This document shows positions 32,636 to 39,904 of a stretch of DNA of 41,246 bases, in pieces. The position numbers were made by a program, and so were the translations under genes. Within the stretch, counting starts at the first letter, position 1. Every line of letters starts with the position of its first letter. This DNA is from an uncultured Clostridia bacterium (GTDB lineage: Bacteria; Bacillota; Clostridia; Oscillospirales; Ruminococcaceae): positions 1-41,246 of the forward strand of contig CALZUA010000027.1 in the NCBI GenBank assembly GCA_945829235.1, read 5' to 3'. The notes under the pieces are model-generated. The model did not search any database, was not told the DNA's origin, and saw only the letters and a list, made by a program, of their open reading frames with translations.

Positions 32636-33004
32636 TTAACGCCTTTCTTTATTATTATTGTCGTTGCTTTTACTTTGATTATGAATACGGAAAGCGTCTG
32701 CAAAGACAAACATCAGCTTTTCGGCTTGCTTGTGTATATCTTTGGGCATTGCCGAAATCATAGAATTGAGCTTTGTGTTTTCCTTGTAGGGAGTTGTGCC
32801 GTAAATCAAATAGTCTGTTGAAACGCACAAAGCCTGCGCTATTCTTCCCAAATTCTGTACTTTCATACTCTTGCGTCCTGCTTCGACTTCCCATAAAAAA
32901 TCTGCTGAAATATTCGCAAGCTCGGCTAATTTCTCACGAGAATAACCTCGTTCCTCGCGCACTTGCCTTATCCTTCCGCCGATTGCCGTATTAGACATAT
33001 CCAT
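32636..33004 (-). CDS. XRE-family transcriptional regulator
   Basis: 122 residues from ATG 33004 (SD GGAG 7 nt upstream). Classical HTH: IRQVREERGYSREKLAELAN, ISADFLWEVEAGRKSMKVQN, LGRIAQALCVSTDYLIYG, then a helical tail. It precedes the hydrolase pseudogene by 12 nt and probably regulated it. The 211 nt upstream (33005-33215) hold only a weak TATACT promoter. Confidence 0.9.
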   Translation of the reverse strand: MDMSNTAIGGRIRQVREERGYSREKLAELANISADFLWEVEAGRKSMKVQNLGRIAQALCVSTDYLIYGTTPYKENTKLNSMISAMPKDIHKQAEKLMFVFADAFRIHNQSKSNDNNNKERR

Positions 33005-33215
33005 AGTTTTTCTCCATTTCTTCTTTTTTCAGTATAGCAATTTTAGTATTGTTTGAAAACCGGCAACAGATAGAAGCAAATTATATCTATTGATAGAATT
33101 TGTTATTGATTTTGCAAGGAAAAATTCTAGAACACAGAGCCTAAAAATTGTTGTGCTCCATATTTGCGCGACTGTGGGGAAGTGGATTTTACTGGAAAAC
33201 ATCCGGAATTCGTTC

Positions 33216-34124
33216 TTATAAAGAACTTTTGTGAATTTCTTTTGAAAGATGACGATTTATATTCTCGACAAATTTTCTGGCAATTTCATTTGAACCGCTG
33301 TTTTTATAATATACTCCAAACGAAATTTCCTTGCAGTCGGAAACCGGAATTTTGTGCAAATTCGGGCTGTTTGGGGCGATTCTTTCGGGGATTACAGCTA
33401 TTCCGCAGCCGACCTCCGTAAGCAGGCAGGCTTCTTCCGCAGTCGAGCATAAATGAACAATAGACTGCGTCCTGTTGCCGACAAATGCTTTTTCGGGGTC
33501 TGTTATTTCCTTAAACGACTGCGGCGCGGTCAACAGGATTATCGGGCAATGAACGAGGGAACGGATTTCATCAACGGTTATGCTTTCATAATTGTACACG
33601 GGAAACTTTTCGGTGCAAATACATAAAATTCGTTCCTTGAACAATTGCGTGAAGGTGATATTGTAATAGCTTGTTATCTTGTTTTCGGTATCGAACACAA
33701 CATCAATCTGCTCGTCATATAGCGCTCTTAAAAGCTTTGGCGTGGTTTCAATATGGAGCTGCGGATAAATCTTATCGTATTTTTCTAGCAGCTCTCTCAG
33801 TGGTTCTGTAAGGAACTTTATATGAGACAGCAATCTAACTCCAATTGTAAAATTCGTTAATTCTTCATCGTTGCCGCTAAATCTTTTTTTCGCGCGGCGG
33901 CTTGTCCTGATAATAATCTGCGCGTCGTTTATCAGCAGTTTTCCCTCTCTCGTCAGCTCCACATTTCTCGTAGAACGTCTGAAAAGCCGCGTGTTCAGCT
34001 CGTCCTCAAGACTTTTTATGTTTTTGGTAACAGCAGGCTGCGTAATATTCAGTATTTGCGCGGCTTTTGCAAAATTCAGCGTTTCCGCAACGGTCAAAAA
34101 GCATTCCAGCTGAAATGTATTCAT
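33216..34124 (-). CDS. LysR-family transcriptional regulator
   Basis: 302 residues from ATG 34124 (SD GGGGGAG), normal length. N-terminal winged HTH FQLECFLTVAETLNFAKAAQ, LNITQPAVTKNIKSLEDELN, RLFRRSTRNVELT, then a periplasmic-binding-like effector domain (LRALYDEQIDVVF, VGCGIAVIPERI). Divergent from the chemoreceptor gene with overlapping promoters; it may control that gene and itself. Inducer unknown. Confidence 0.94.
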   Translation of the reverse strand: MNTFQLECFLTVAETLNFAKAAQILNITQPAVTKNIKSLEDELNTRLFRRSTRNVELTREGKLLINDAQIIIRTSRRAKKRFSGNDEELTNFTIGVRLLSHIKFLTEPLRELLEKYDKIYPQLHIETTPKLLRALYDEQIDVVFDTENKITSYYNITFTQLFKERILCICTEKFPVYNYESITVDEIRSLVHCPIILLTAPQSFKEITDPEKAFVGNRTQSIVHLCSTAEEACLLTEVGCGIAVIPERIAPNSPNLHKIPVSDCKEISFGVYYKNSGSNEIARKFVENINRHLSKEIHKSSL

Positions 34125-34148
34125 AAGAACTCCCCCGTAATATGTATT

Positions 34149-34165
34149 GATAACTTTTCGTTATC
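34149..34165. promoter_or_regulatory. Perfect palindrome GATAAC-N5-GTTATC, candidate operator
   Basis: Arms at 34149-34154 and 34160-34165, just downstream of the LysR -10 box (34172-34167 on the minus strand). LysR-type regulators bind interrupted palindromes with T-N11-A geometry, and this 17-bp site fits autorepression. Confidence 0.6.
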
Positions 34166-34166
34166 T

Positions 34167-34195
34167 ATTATAACATAAATTTATTTTACTTTCAA
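34167..34195 (-). promoter_or_regulatory. LysR gene promoter
   Basis: Minus strand TTGAAA (34195-34190), 17-nt spacer, TATAAT (34172-34167). Its -35 box shares DNA with the opposite promoter. Confidence 0.75.
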
Positions 34196-34213
34196 CCATT
34201 ATTATGATATAAT
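34185..34213 (+). promoter_or_regulatory. Chemoreceptor gene promoter
   Basis: TTTACT (34185-34190), 17-nt spacer, TATAAT (34208-34213), 30 nt before the ATG. Confidence 0.7.
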
Positions 34214-34242
34214 ATAAGAAATAACTTAAAAGAGGGATTTTT

Positions 34243-36273
34243 ATGAAAATCAAAGACAAAATCTGCAAAATCGGACTAAAAGTAACTTTGGCTGTTCTCG
34301 TTGTACAAATTGCGGTTTTTCTTGTGCTGTTCCTGTTTGTCAATTACTCGCTGTCGAGCGCTATGAACAACAGCGCCGTGAGCAACATAAAAACAGCGGC
34401 AATCGACCGTTCCGAGATTATCGAGAACTACATAAAATCCGCAGAAGACACGCTTATTGCGTATGTGAAAGCCGACCAGATTAACAATCTTCTAAAAGAC
34501 AAAACTAATCCCGAATATATCTCTGCCGCGCAGAAATATACCGAGGATTTCGGCAAAGACATTTCCAATCTTGAGGGTATTTATATAAGCAGTTGGGATA
34601 CAACAACTCTGGCTCATACAAATGCGGGAGCAATCGGTCTTGTTACCCGTCCGAGCGAGGAAAAACGCAAGCCGCTTCAAGATGCAATGACAGCAGCGAA
34701 CGGAGTTTACAATACGGGTGTATTGATTTCGCCTGCAAGCGGAAATCAAGTTATCTCTATGTATAAGGCTGTTAAGAACAACAGTGGCGATTATATGGGT
34801 TTCGGCGGAATAGCTATTCTGACAAGCGGTCTTGTGGATACGTTAAACGGGCTTGCTCTTGACGGGCTTCAGTCCGCGCGGTATTATCTTGTAAATGCCA
34901 AAACAGGCGAGTATATTTTCCACCCCGACAGCGAAAAAATCGCAACCGTTGCCGAAGAAAAGTATGTAAACGATATTATCGCCAAGGTTAAGGACAGCTC
35001 CGAAGATGTATGCGATTATTTACAGTACAACGAAAACGGCGAGGATAACATCGCCGCTTTCAAGAGCATTTCCTCGCAGGGCTGGGTTTTCATCATCGCC
35101 GACAGCACAAGCGAGGTGTTTGCCGCGTCAAACAGCCTGAGAATAACGCTTTTGTTAATCTGCATCGGCAGTGCGCTTATTCTTTCGGTTATTGTTTATA
35201 TGGTAATAGGGCGTTCTGTTCGTCCGATAAAAACCGTTGAAAATGCAATCAACAGACTGGGAAACATTCAGCTTGATGACTCCGTAGAAATTAAAAAACT
35301 TGCTGTCAGAGATGATGAAATCGGTCACATCGCAAAAGCGTCCGATTTGCTGTGCACAAATCTGAAAAATGCAGTGGACGATATCGGGAGAATACTCGGA
35401 GAAATGGCGAATAAAAATCTTGCCGTTGACACGGAACTTAACACAAGCTATTATTTCGGTGAATTCAGCAAACTGCTGGAAAACCTGAACCAAATCCGCA
35501 GCAGTCTGCTCAACGTTATGGGTGATATTTCCGAGGCGGCAGAACAGGTAAACAGTGGCTCTGTTCAAGTTGCAGACGGCGCGCAGACGCTCTCTGACGG
35601 TACTATTGAGCAGACCGCCTCTATCGATGAACTGGCGCAGAATATCAGCACTTTCGACAGTCAGGTTCACACCAACACCCAAAATTGCGTAGAGGCGCGT
35701 TCTCTTATCGAAAAAACATCGGATTATGTTACCCAAGTGAACGACAAGATGGACAGTCTAACCGAGGCTATGCAAAACATCAACGATACCGCCGGAAAAA
35801 TCAGCAACATCATCAAGACAATCGAAGATATTGCTTTCCAGACAAATATTCTCGCGCTGAACGCCGCTATTGAAGCCGCAAGAGCAGGTCAAGCGGGCAA
35901 GGGATTTGCGGTTGTTGCCGACGAGGTAAGAAATCTCGCCGCGAAATCAGCCGAAGCGGTAAAAGACACAACCGCGCTTATTGACAGCTCGATTGAAGCG
36001 GTAAACAATGGCGCGGACATCACCGCTGAAACTGCGCAGGCAATTCTTCATCTTAATGAGTACACGCTTTCCGTGAAAAACATCGTTGACAATATCGCCG
36101 ACTCAAGCGAAAAACAAACGGAAATGGTCAGCCGCGTAAACAGCGATATTCATCGGATTTCCGGCGTTGTACAGGCAAATTCCGCAACCGCGGAGGAGAG
36201 CGCCGCAGCTTCCGAGCAACTTTCGGGACAAGCAGCCCTTCTCAAAAGTCTTATCGCTGAATTTAATCTCTGA
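34243..36273 (+). CDS. Methyl-accepting chemotaxis protein
   Basis: 676 residues from ATG 34243 (SD AGAGGGA). TM1 about 13-36, an extracellular double-Cache-like sensor (about 40-295, with [20 protein letters not shown] and [11 protein letters not shown]), TM2 about 300-322, HAMP ([16 protein letters not shown]) and a long coiled-coil signalling domain with the conserved tip [20 protein letters not shown]. No C-terminal CheR-binding pentapeptide (ends SLIAEFNL). The presence of a chemoreceptor implies a motile relative or a retained sensory system. Confidence 0.95.
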   Translation: MKIKDKICKIGLKVTLAVLVVQIAVFLVLFLFVNYSLSSAMNNSAVSNIKTAAIDRSEIIENYIKSAEDTLIAYVKADQINNLLKDKTNPEYISAAQKYTEDFGKDISNLEGIYISSWDTTTLAHTNAGAIGLVTRPSEEKRKPLQDAMTAANGVYNTGVLISPASGNQVISMYKAVKNNSGDYMGFGGIAILTSGLVDTLNGLALDGLQSARYYLVNAKTGEYIFHPDSEKIATVAEEKYVNDIIAKVKDSSEDVCDYLQYNENGEDNIAAFKSISSQGWVFIIADSTSEVFAASNSLRITLLLICIGSALILSVIVYMVIGRSVRPIKTVENAINRLGNIQLDDSVEIKKLAVRDDEIGHIAKASDLLCTNLKNAVDDIGRILGEMANKNLAVDTELNTSYYFGEFSKLLENLNQIRSSLLNVMGDISEAAEQVNSGSVQVADGAQTLSDGTIEQTASIDELAQNISTFDSQVHTNTQNCVEARSLIEKTSDYVTQVNDKMDSLTEAMQNINDTAGKISNIIKTIEDIAFQTNILALNAAIEAARAGQAGKGFAVVADEVRNLAAKSAEAVKDTTALIDSSIEAVNNGADITAETAQAILHLNEYTLSVKNIVDNIADSSEKQTEMVSRVNSDIHRISGVVQANSATAEESAAASEQLSGQAALLKSLIAEFNL

Positions 36274-36297
36274 TAAAAATGGGGACTGTTAAAGCAG

Positions 36298-36423
36298 TCA
36301 ATGCTGTTCGTTTCGGCGTTTCAGACCGTTATAATACATATGATTTGAATTATAGGTCAGCTCAACCTGAATCTTGTGATAAATCCCGCCTTTTCTGCCG
36401 CTTTTCATCTCATCTTCAAGCAT
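36298..36423 (-). pseudogene. N-terminal remnant of a Fic-family gene
   Basis: From ATG 36423 the frame reads MLEDEMKSGRKGGIYHKIQV, ELTYNSNHM, a conserved N-terminal segment of Fic-family proteins, then degenerates (YYNGLKRRNEQH-stop) where EGSRLT would be expected. The catalytic HPFREGN motif is absent, so this is a fragment left by a deletion. Confidence 0.6.
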
Positions 36424-36446
36424 TTCCGCAAGCGTAGTCGGGACGT

Positions 36447-36593
36447 TTGTTACAGTCGAAGACGCTGGCGATTGCGCTTTGCAGAACTGCGGGGGAGTAG
36501 TGAGTACATATTTGTGGATTTTCGCTCTTTCCTTTTGATATTCGCTAATCGGGTATTTTCGTTATAAAAACGGAGCAACCGCGCGGTTGCTCC
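36447..36593. repeat. Intergenic repeat, copy A (other copy 39253-39394)
   Basis: Shared blocks: TTGTTACAGTC, GCGCTTTGCAGAAC, GCGGGGGAG, GGATTTTCGCTCTTTCCTTTT and a terminal hairpin AAAACGGAGCAACCGCG...TTGCTCC. Copy B carries the same blocks in the same order with differing spacers. Both lie downstream of minus-strand genes. Confidence 0.7.
36572..36593 (-). terminator. Terminator of the SnoaL-like gene
   Basis: A perfect 22-bp palindrome GGAGCAACCGC/GCGGTTGCTCC followed on the minus strand by GTTTTTAT; a T tract on the plus strand also makes it bidirectional. Confidence 0.85.
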
Positions 36594-36614
36594 AAATTTT
36601 TTGTTTGATGAATT

Positions 36615-37016
36615 TCAGTCTGTCGGTTCAAACGAGCAATGAACGTGTTTAACCTTCCAAGATTTTTGCAACTTTTCCAAGTACATTGTCGTCCGAATAC
36701 CAGGCCTCGGGAAACTCTTGTATCGAGCTATAAAACAAAGGCAGGCGGCGTCCTGCGTTGAAAAAACATTGAATTGCTCGATAATCAATTCTTCAACCGC
36801 TCCGGATTCCGTTTGCTTACCGTTTCGGAAAAACTCGGAAACCAACTGTAAATGTTCCCGAAGCGTGTAGGTGTCATTGCCCTTGTGATTATCGAAGTAA
36901 ATGAGCTCGTTGTGTTCAACGTCATAGAACTCACTCAATTTTTCAATATTCTTGTTGTACCACGACTGATTGTAGTCATTCAAATACTTTTCAAAAAGCG
37001 CTCTGATATCTTCCAA
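36615..37016 (-). CDS. SnoaL-like (NTF2-fold) protein
   Basis: 133 residues from TTG 37016, 10 nt after AGGAGG; the ATG between them is out of frame. Begins MEDIRALFEKYLNDYNQSWY and contains LSEFYDVEHNELIYFDNHKG and CFIARYKSF, ending in HVHCSFEPTD, a typical small alpha+beta cone-fold protein with YxxGD-like region. Substrate unknown; such proteins are often isomerases or stress-associated. An out-of-frame ATG at the ideal SD distance raises the possibility of a start-codon indel. Confidence 0.75.
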   Translation of the reverse strand: MEDIRALFEKYLNDYNQSWYNKNIEKLSEFYDVEHNELIYFDNHKGNDTYTLREHLQLVSEFFRNGKQTESGAVEELIIEQFNVFSTQDAACLCFIARYKSFPRPGIRTTMYLEKLQKSWKVKHVHCSFEPTD

Positions 37017-37306
37017 AGCATATTCGCCTCCTGTTACATATCATTTGAATTTGCAAGAATTTATCGCAATTTTTGCGATGAGCGAATAATCCTGATTAAG
37101 GTCAAGAGTTTGTGCTCCAGAGAACCTTTAAGCTCTTCGCGAAGCTTCCGGCGGTATGCGGTTTTCCCGACCTATTTCAGTTCAAAGAAATGTATACTGA
37201 AAAAGCTCGGAGAAAACCATATTCCGCTGTACCTTGCAGGGAAAATAAAGGAGATTTTTTAGGCGTGTTTGGGGGCGTTTCCCATCATTTTATTGCCCTA
37301 TACCAC
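37017..37306. other. Intergenic region with a possible decayed coding tail
   Basis: 290 nt. A plus-strand frame reads SSSRSFRRYAVFPTYFSSKK, CILKKLGENHIPLYLAGKIK, EIF-stop (37262) with no start or SD, possibly the end of a lost gene. No family recognised. No promoter or hairpin of note. Confidence 0.3.
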
Positions 37307-38428
37307 TCATTTTATCGGCGTTGTGACCTTGCTTTCCAGTTCGCAATGTGTTACATCGTTCCAGTGACGGCGAATGGCAATATCGGCAAAAAGTTCGGTA
37401 TTGTTATATGAGATAGACCATTGTGTGTTGCTTGTGATGTCATTGGGTTTTGGGTCTTGTGCCGCCGATTTCAATGCGTTCCACACGGTATCATTTGTGT
37501 AATTACCTTTTTCATTCTCAAACACCTGCAATACAGCATCATAACGCTCCTTGCCGTGACCTAAGATACCGTTTTTCCGATTTGGTTCAACCTCATCTTT
37601 ATGACGAATAAAGAAATTAGTAACCGCCTCTGACGGAGTATCTATAAGCTCTCTCGGTTCACCGTTAATGTCATACTCTATTACTCTGCCATCACCCGAT
37701 GCATCGGTTATGTAGAAATGGTAATCTCTGCCGCTTGAAGCGAACATATCATAGCTTCGCATAAGCTCGACCGCTTCCTCTGTTGTTGCCGCCCTGTCAA
37801 GCACGAGACGAATTGCAAGAGTAGTTGAAATGACAGGCTTGCCAGTGTTCTGGTGTACAGGCTCGCTGTCAAGCGTCAGCACAGCGATAGACACGCCCTT
37901 CTCGTTCATACCGTCAAGACAGATAAATGGAGCTGTGAGGCTTGCCAGCTTACTTTTGATATTCGCATCGGGAACATTTGCTGAAACATTGTCAAGCGCG
38001 GCAAAGGCAATAGACTTATATCCGTCTTTTGGAGCACAGTAAACCAACATAGCGGAAGTGTTTTTGCTGAAATCATAATTGCGTCCCATATGAACGTCGC
38101 CGTCCGTATCGGTCAGAGTAAACGCCGTACAGCCGAACTTGGGCGCTTTGATACTCACAGGCAACAGCGGAAGAGCCTCTTTCAGAATTGCATCAATCAT
38201 CGTTTGGTCGTCCTTAATGCCGTAATTGATTATACTGTCAAGGCTGTAATCGTATTTGACATCCATGCGATAGAGATTGAACCCATCTTCGTAATTCGTA
38301 AGCTTTTCAATGCTTCCGACAGTCTGGATTCTGGTGAAATACAGTCCAAAAAATACAAGAAAGACGACTAAAACGACCGCCAGAATTGCAAGCAAAACAA
38401 TCAGAATACGTTTCTTCACTTTACTCAT
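37307..38428 (-). CDS. Membrane-anchored Ntn-hydrolase of the linear amide C-N hydrolase/C45 type
   Basis: 373 residues from ATG 38428 (SD GGAGAAA). N-terminal TM anchor (about 8-31), a ~65-residue propeptide-like stretch, then the Ntn motif FGCTAFTLTDTDGDVHMGRN with Cys100 as probable nucleophile, and DGMNEKGVSIAVLTL and VISTTLAIRLVLDRAATTEE segments of choloylglycine/penicillin-acylase-like enzymes. Expected on the outer face of the membrane, hydrolysing an amide (bile salt, N-acyl compound or beta-lactam-like). It follows a TetR regulator by 39 nt in one operon. Confidence 0.82.
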   Translation of the reverse strand: MSKVKKRILIVLLAILAVVLVVFLVFFGLYFTRIQTVGSIEKLTNYEDGFNLYRMDVKYDYSLDSIINYGIKDDQTMIDAILKEALPLLPVSIKAPKFGCTAFTLTDTDGDVHMGRNYDFSKNTSAMLVYCAPKDGYKSIAFAALDNVSANVPDANIKSKLASLTAPFICLDGMNEKGVSIAVLTLDSEPVHQNTGKPVISTTLAIRLVLDRAATTEEAVELMRSYDMFASSGRDYHFYITDASGDGRVIEYDINGEPRELIDTPSEAVTNFFIRHKDEVEPNRKNGILGHGKERYDAVLQVFENEKGNYTNDTVWNALKSAAQDPKPNDITSNTQWSISYNNTELFADIAIRRHWNDVTHCELESKVTTPIK

Positions 38429-38467
38429 AACTTTTTCTCCTTTTCAATTCGATATTAACACCGGTTA

Positions 38468-39055
38468 TTACAGTGCTTTCGGGTTGTATTTCGTGATAAA
38501 TAGCTCAAGGGTTTCTTTGAGCACGGCTAGCTGTGATTTCAGGTAAAATTCGTCCTCAAACAGCGCGTAATGCACGCAAGCTCTTACCAGAATAAATATC
38601 AGCGGCGTTAGCTTCTCGTGCGGAATACCCAGCTTGACCTCAAGGCTTTTGGCATATTCGGTATAACGCTTATCAACTCCCGCAAAGAATTTCTTGCCGT
38701 ATTCTCTGTACTTTGGGTGGGTGTAGACCTGATACATCAGGCGGTATTTCTTCCCGTACTTTTCTGCCGTCCAGTAAGGTATCTCGTCGATAAACCGCCA
38801 CAATTCCTCGACATCTATGGGTGCTTTCGCCATAAAATCGTCTTCTACCTTACTCATACAGTATTCTGTGGATTGAATAATAATGTCATCGAGATTTTCA
38901 AAATATTGATACAGGCTCGCGACATTACAGCCGCAGGCGTCCGCAATAGCTTTCACACCGACACCGGCAAGTCCGTTTTCCGCATAGCAGTCGAAGCACT
39001 TTTCCATAATCTCGATTTGCTTAGCCCTGCGTGCTTCTTCATTAGCAGTTCGCAA
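38468..39055 (-). CDS. TetR-family transcriptional regulator
   Basis: 195 residues from TTG 39055 (SD GGGAGG 7 nt upstream). HTH region IMEKCFDCYAENGLAGVGVK, AIADACGCNVASLYQYFENL, DDIIIQSTEYCMSK, then a helical ligand domain. First gene of the operon with the Ntn-hydrolase; an operator palindrome overlaps its transcription start, so autorepression is likely. Confidence 0.93.
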   Translation of the reverse strand: MRTANEEARRAKQIEIMEKCFDCYAENGLAGVGVKAIADACGCNVASLYQYFENLDDIIIQSTEYCMSKVEDDFMAKAPIDVEELWRFIDEIPYWTAEKYGKKYRLMYQVYTHPKYREYGKKFFAGVDKRYTEYAKSLEVKLGIPHEKLTPLIFILVRACVHYALFEDEFYLKSQLAVLKETLELFITKYNPKAL

Positions 39056-39081
39056 TAGATTTCCTCCCTTCTTGAATAATA

Positions 39082-39097
39082 AAGTAAATGCTTACTT
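39082..39097. promoter_or_regulatory. TetR operator candidate
   Basis: Perfect palindrome AAGTAA-atgc-TTACTT (39082-39097), lying just downstream of the -10 box, ideal for blocking transcription. Confidence 0.75.
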
Positions 39098-39099
39098 AT

Positions 39100-39128
39100 A
39101 TTATAGCGCTCTCGTTAAATTTTGTCAA
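39100..39128 (-). promoter_or_regulatory. Sigma-A promoter of the TetR/hydrolase operon
   Basis: Minus strand consensus TTGACA (39128-39123), 17-nt spacer, TATAAT (39105-39100). Confidence 0.88.
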
Positions 39129-39252
39129 GCGGTTAAAGCAAAAATTAGAAAATTTTTACAGTTTACATGAGCTACAGATTCTTTCTTTCATTATATTTAC
39201 GCTCATCACCGAGTGAAAATTTAAACAGTTAAGAGGATTTCTCAAAGAAAAC

Positions 39253-39394
39253 ATTGTTACAGTCCGAGGCGCTTTGCAGAACAGCGGGGGAGCGGTGAGT
39301 GCGGATTTTCGCTCTTTCCTTTTTAATTTTTGATGTAATTCACAATTCGACATTTTGCATTATAACAAAAACGGAGCAACCGCGTGATTGCTCC
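39253..39394. repeat. Intergenic repeat, copy B
   Basis: Second copy of the repeat described at 36447-36593. It ends with the hairpin GGAGCAA/TTGCTCC (39373-39394), which serves as a terminator for the minus-strand ABC remnant. Confidence 0.7.
39373..39394 (-). terminator. Terminator behind the ABC exporter remnant
   Basis: GGAGCAA (39373-39379) pairs with TTGCTCC (39388-39394); on the minus strand it is followed by GTTTTTG. It has mismatches compared with the perfect copy at 36572. Confidence 0.65.
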
Positions 39395-39418
39395 AAAAAT
39401 AGTTCTGTTCGATAAAAT

Positions 39419-39676
39419 TCATTCTGCCTGCTCAAACTGACTGTTATACAGCTCAGCATATATTCCGTTTTGCAAAATAAGTTCTTTGCCTTTTTCCGTG
39501 CTGTCCTGCGCGGTTTTTTTGCCGTCCTTTATCTTTACCGGCATATCCAAAACCTCGTTGATACGGTAAACGCTGACCATTACTCTCGGAAGCATTACTA
39601 TCATCACGGTGAGCATAGCAAAAGCCATGATGACCTGCATCGCGTACTGCGAAAACACCACCATATCCGAGAAAAT
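39419..39676 (-). pseudogene. ABC exporter remnant with internal deletion
   Basis: The frame reads IFSDMVVFSQYAMQVIMAFA, MLTVMIVMLPRVMVSVYRIN, EVLDMPVKIKDGKK, the end of an ABC exporter membrane domain. It then jumps directly to ELILQNGIYAELYNSQFEQA, the extreme C-terminus of such exporters. The whole ATPase domain and most membrane helices are missing, and there is no SD. Confidence 0.75.
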
Positions 39677-39703
39677 CGAAAGTTAAAAATAATTTCAAAA
39701 AAA

Positions 39704-39732
39704 TGTAACACGTTTGAAATTTTTGTGTATAC
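39704..39732 (+). promoter_or_regulatory. ECF-type promoter TGTAAC-N15-GTGTATAC (copy 4)
   Basis: TGTAAC 39704-39709 and GTGTATAC 39725-39732, spacing 15, identical to the sites of the three peptide genes 30-37 kb away. A short hairpin ATAA-ggtt-TTAT (39740-39751) follows. The next gene is the LRR lipoprotein. Confidence 0.7.
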
Positions 39733-39818
39733 AACTATGATAAGGTTTTATACAAAAGCTCGATTGTGCAGAAATTGTCGCGGAATTCAAGCTAGAAACC
39801 GAAATTTTTCGCCCCCTC

Positions 39819-39847
39819 TTGACAAGATGCCTATAAATATTTATAAT
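39819..39847 (+). promoter_or_regulatory. Sigma-A promoter of the LRR lipoprotein
   Basis: Consensus TTGACA (39819-39824), 17-nt spacer, TATAAT (39842-39847), 58 nt before the ATG and 87 nt downstream of the ECF-type site: tandem promoters. Confidence 0.85.
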
Positions 39848-39904
39848 AATATAGGAAATCCATTTTTGTGGATATAAAATGACAATTTATGGAAAGGAAA
39901 AACT

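Noticed and set aside
37112-37411. Plus-strand ORF between the SnoaL-like and Ntn-hydrolase genes
   Set aside because: No SD, overlaps the hydrolase C-terminus in antisense and resembles no family I know.
36446-39262. Extra TGTAAC words (minus strand near 36451, 37034 and 39259) as further ECF sites
   Set aside because: None has GTGTATAC at 15 nt, and the one at 37034 lies directly on a ribosome binding site.
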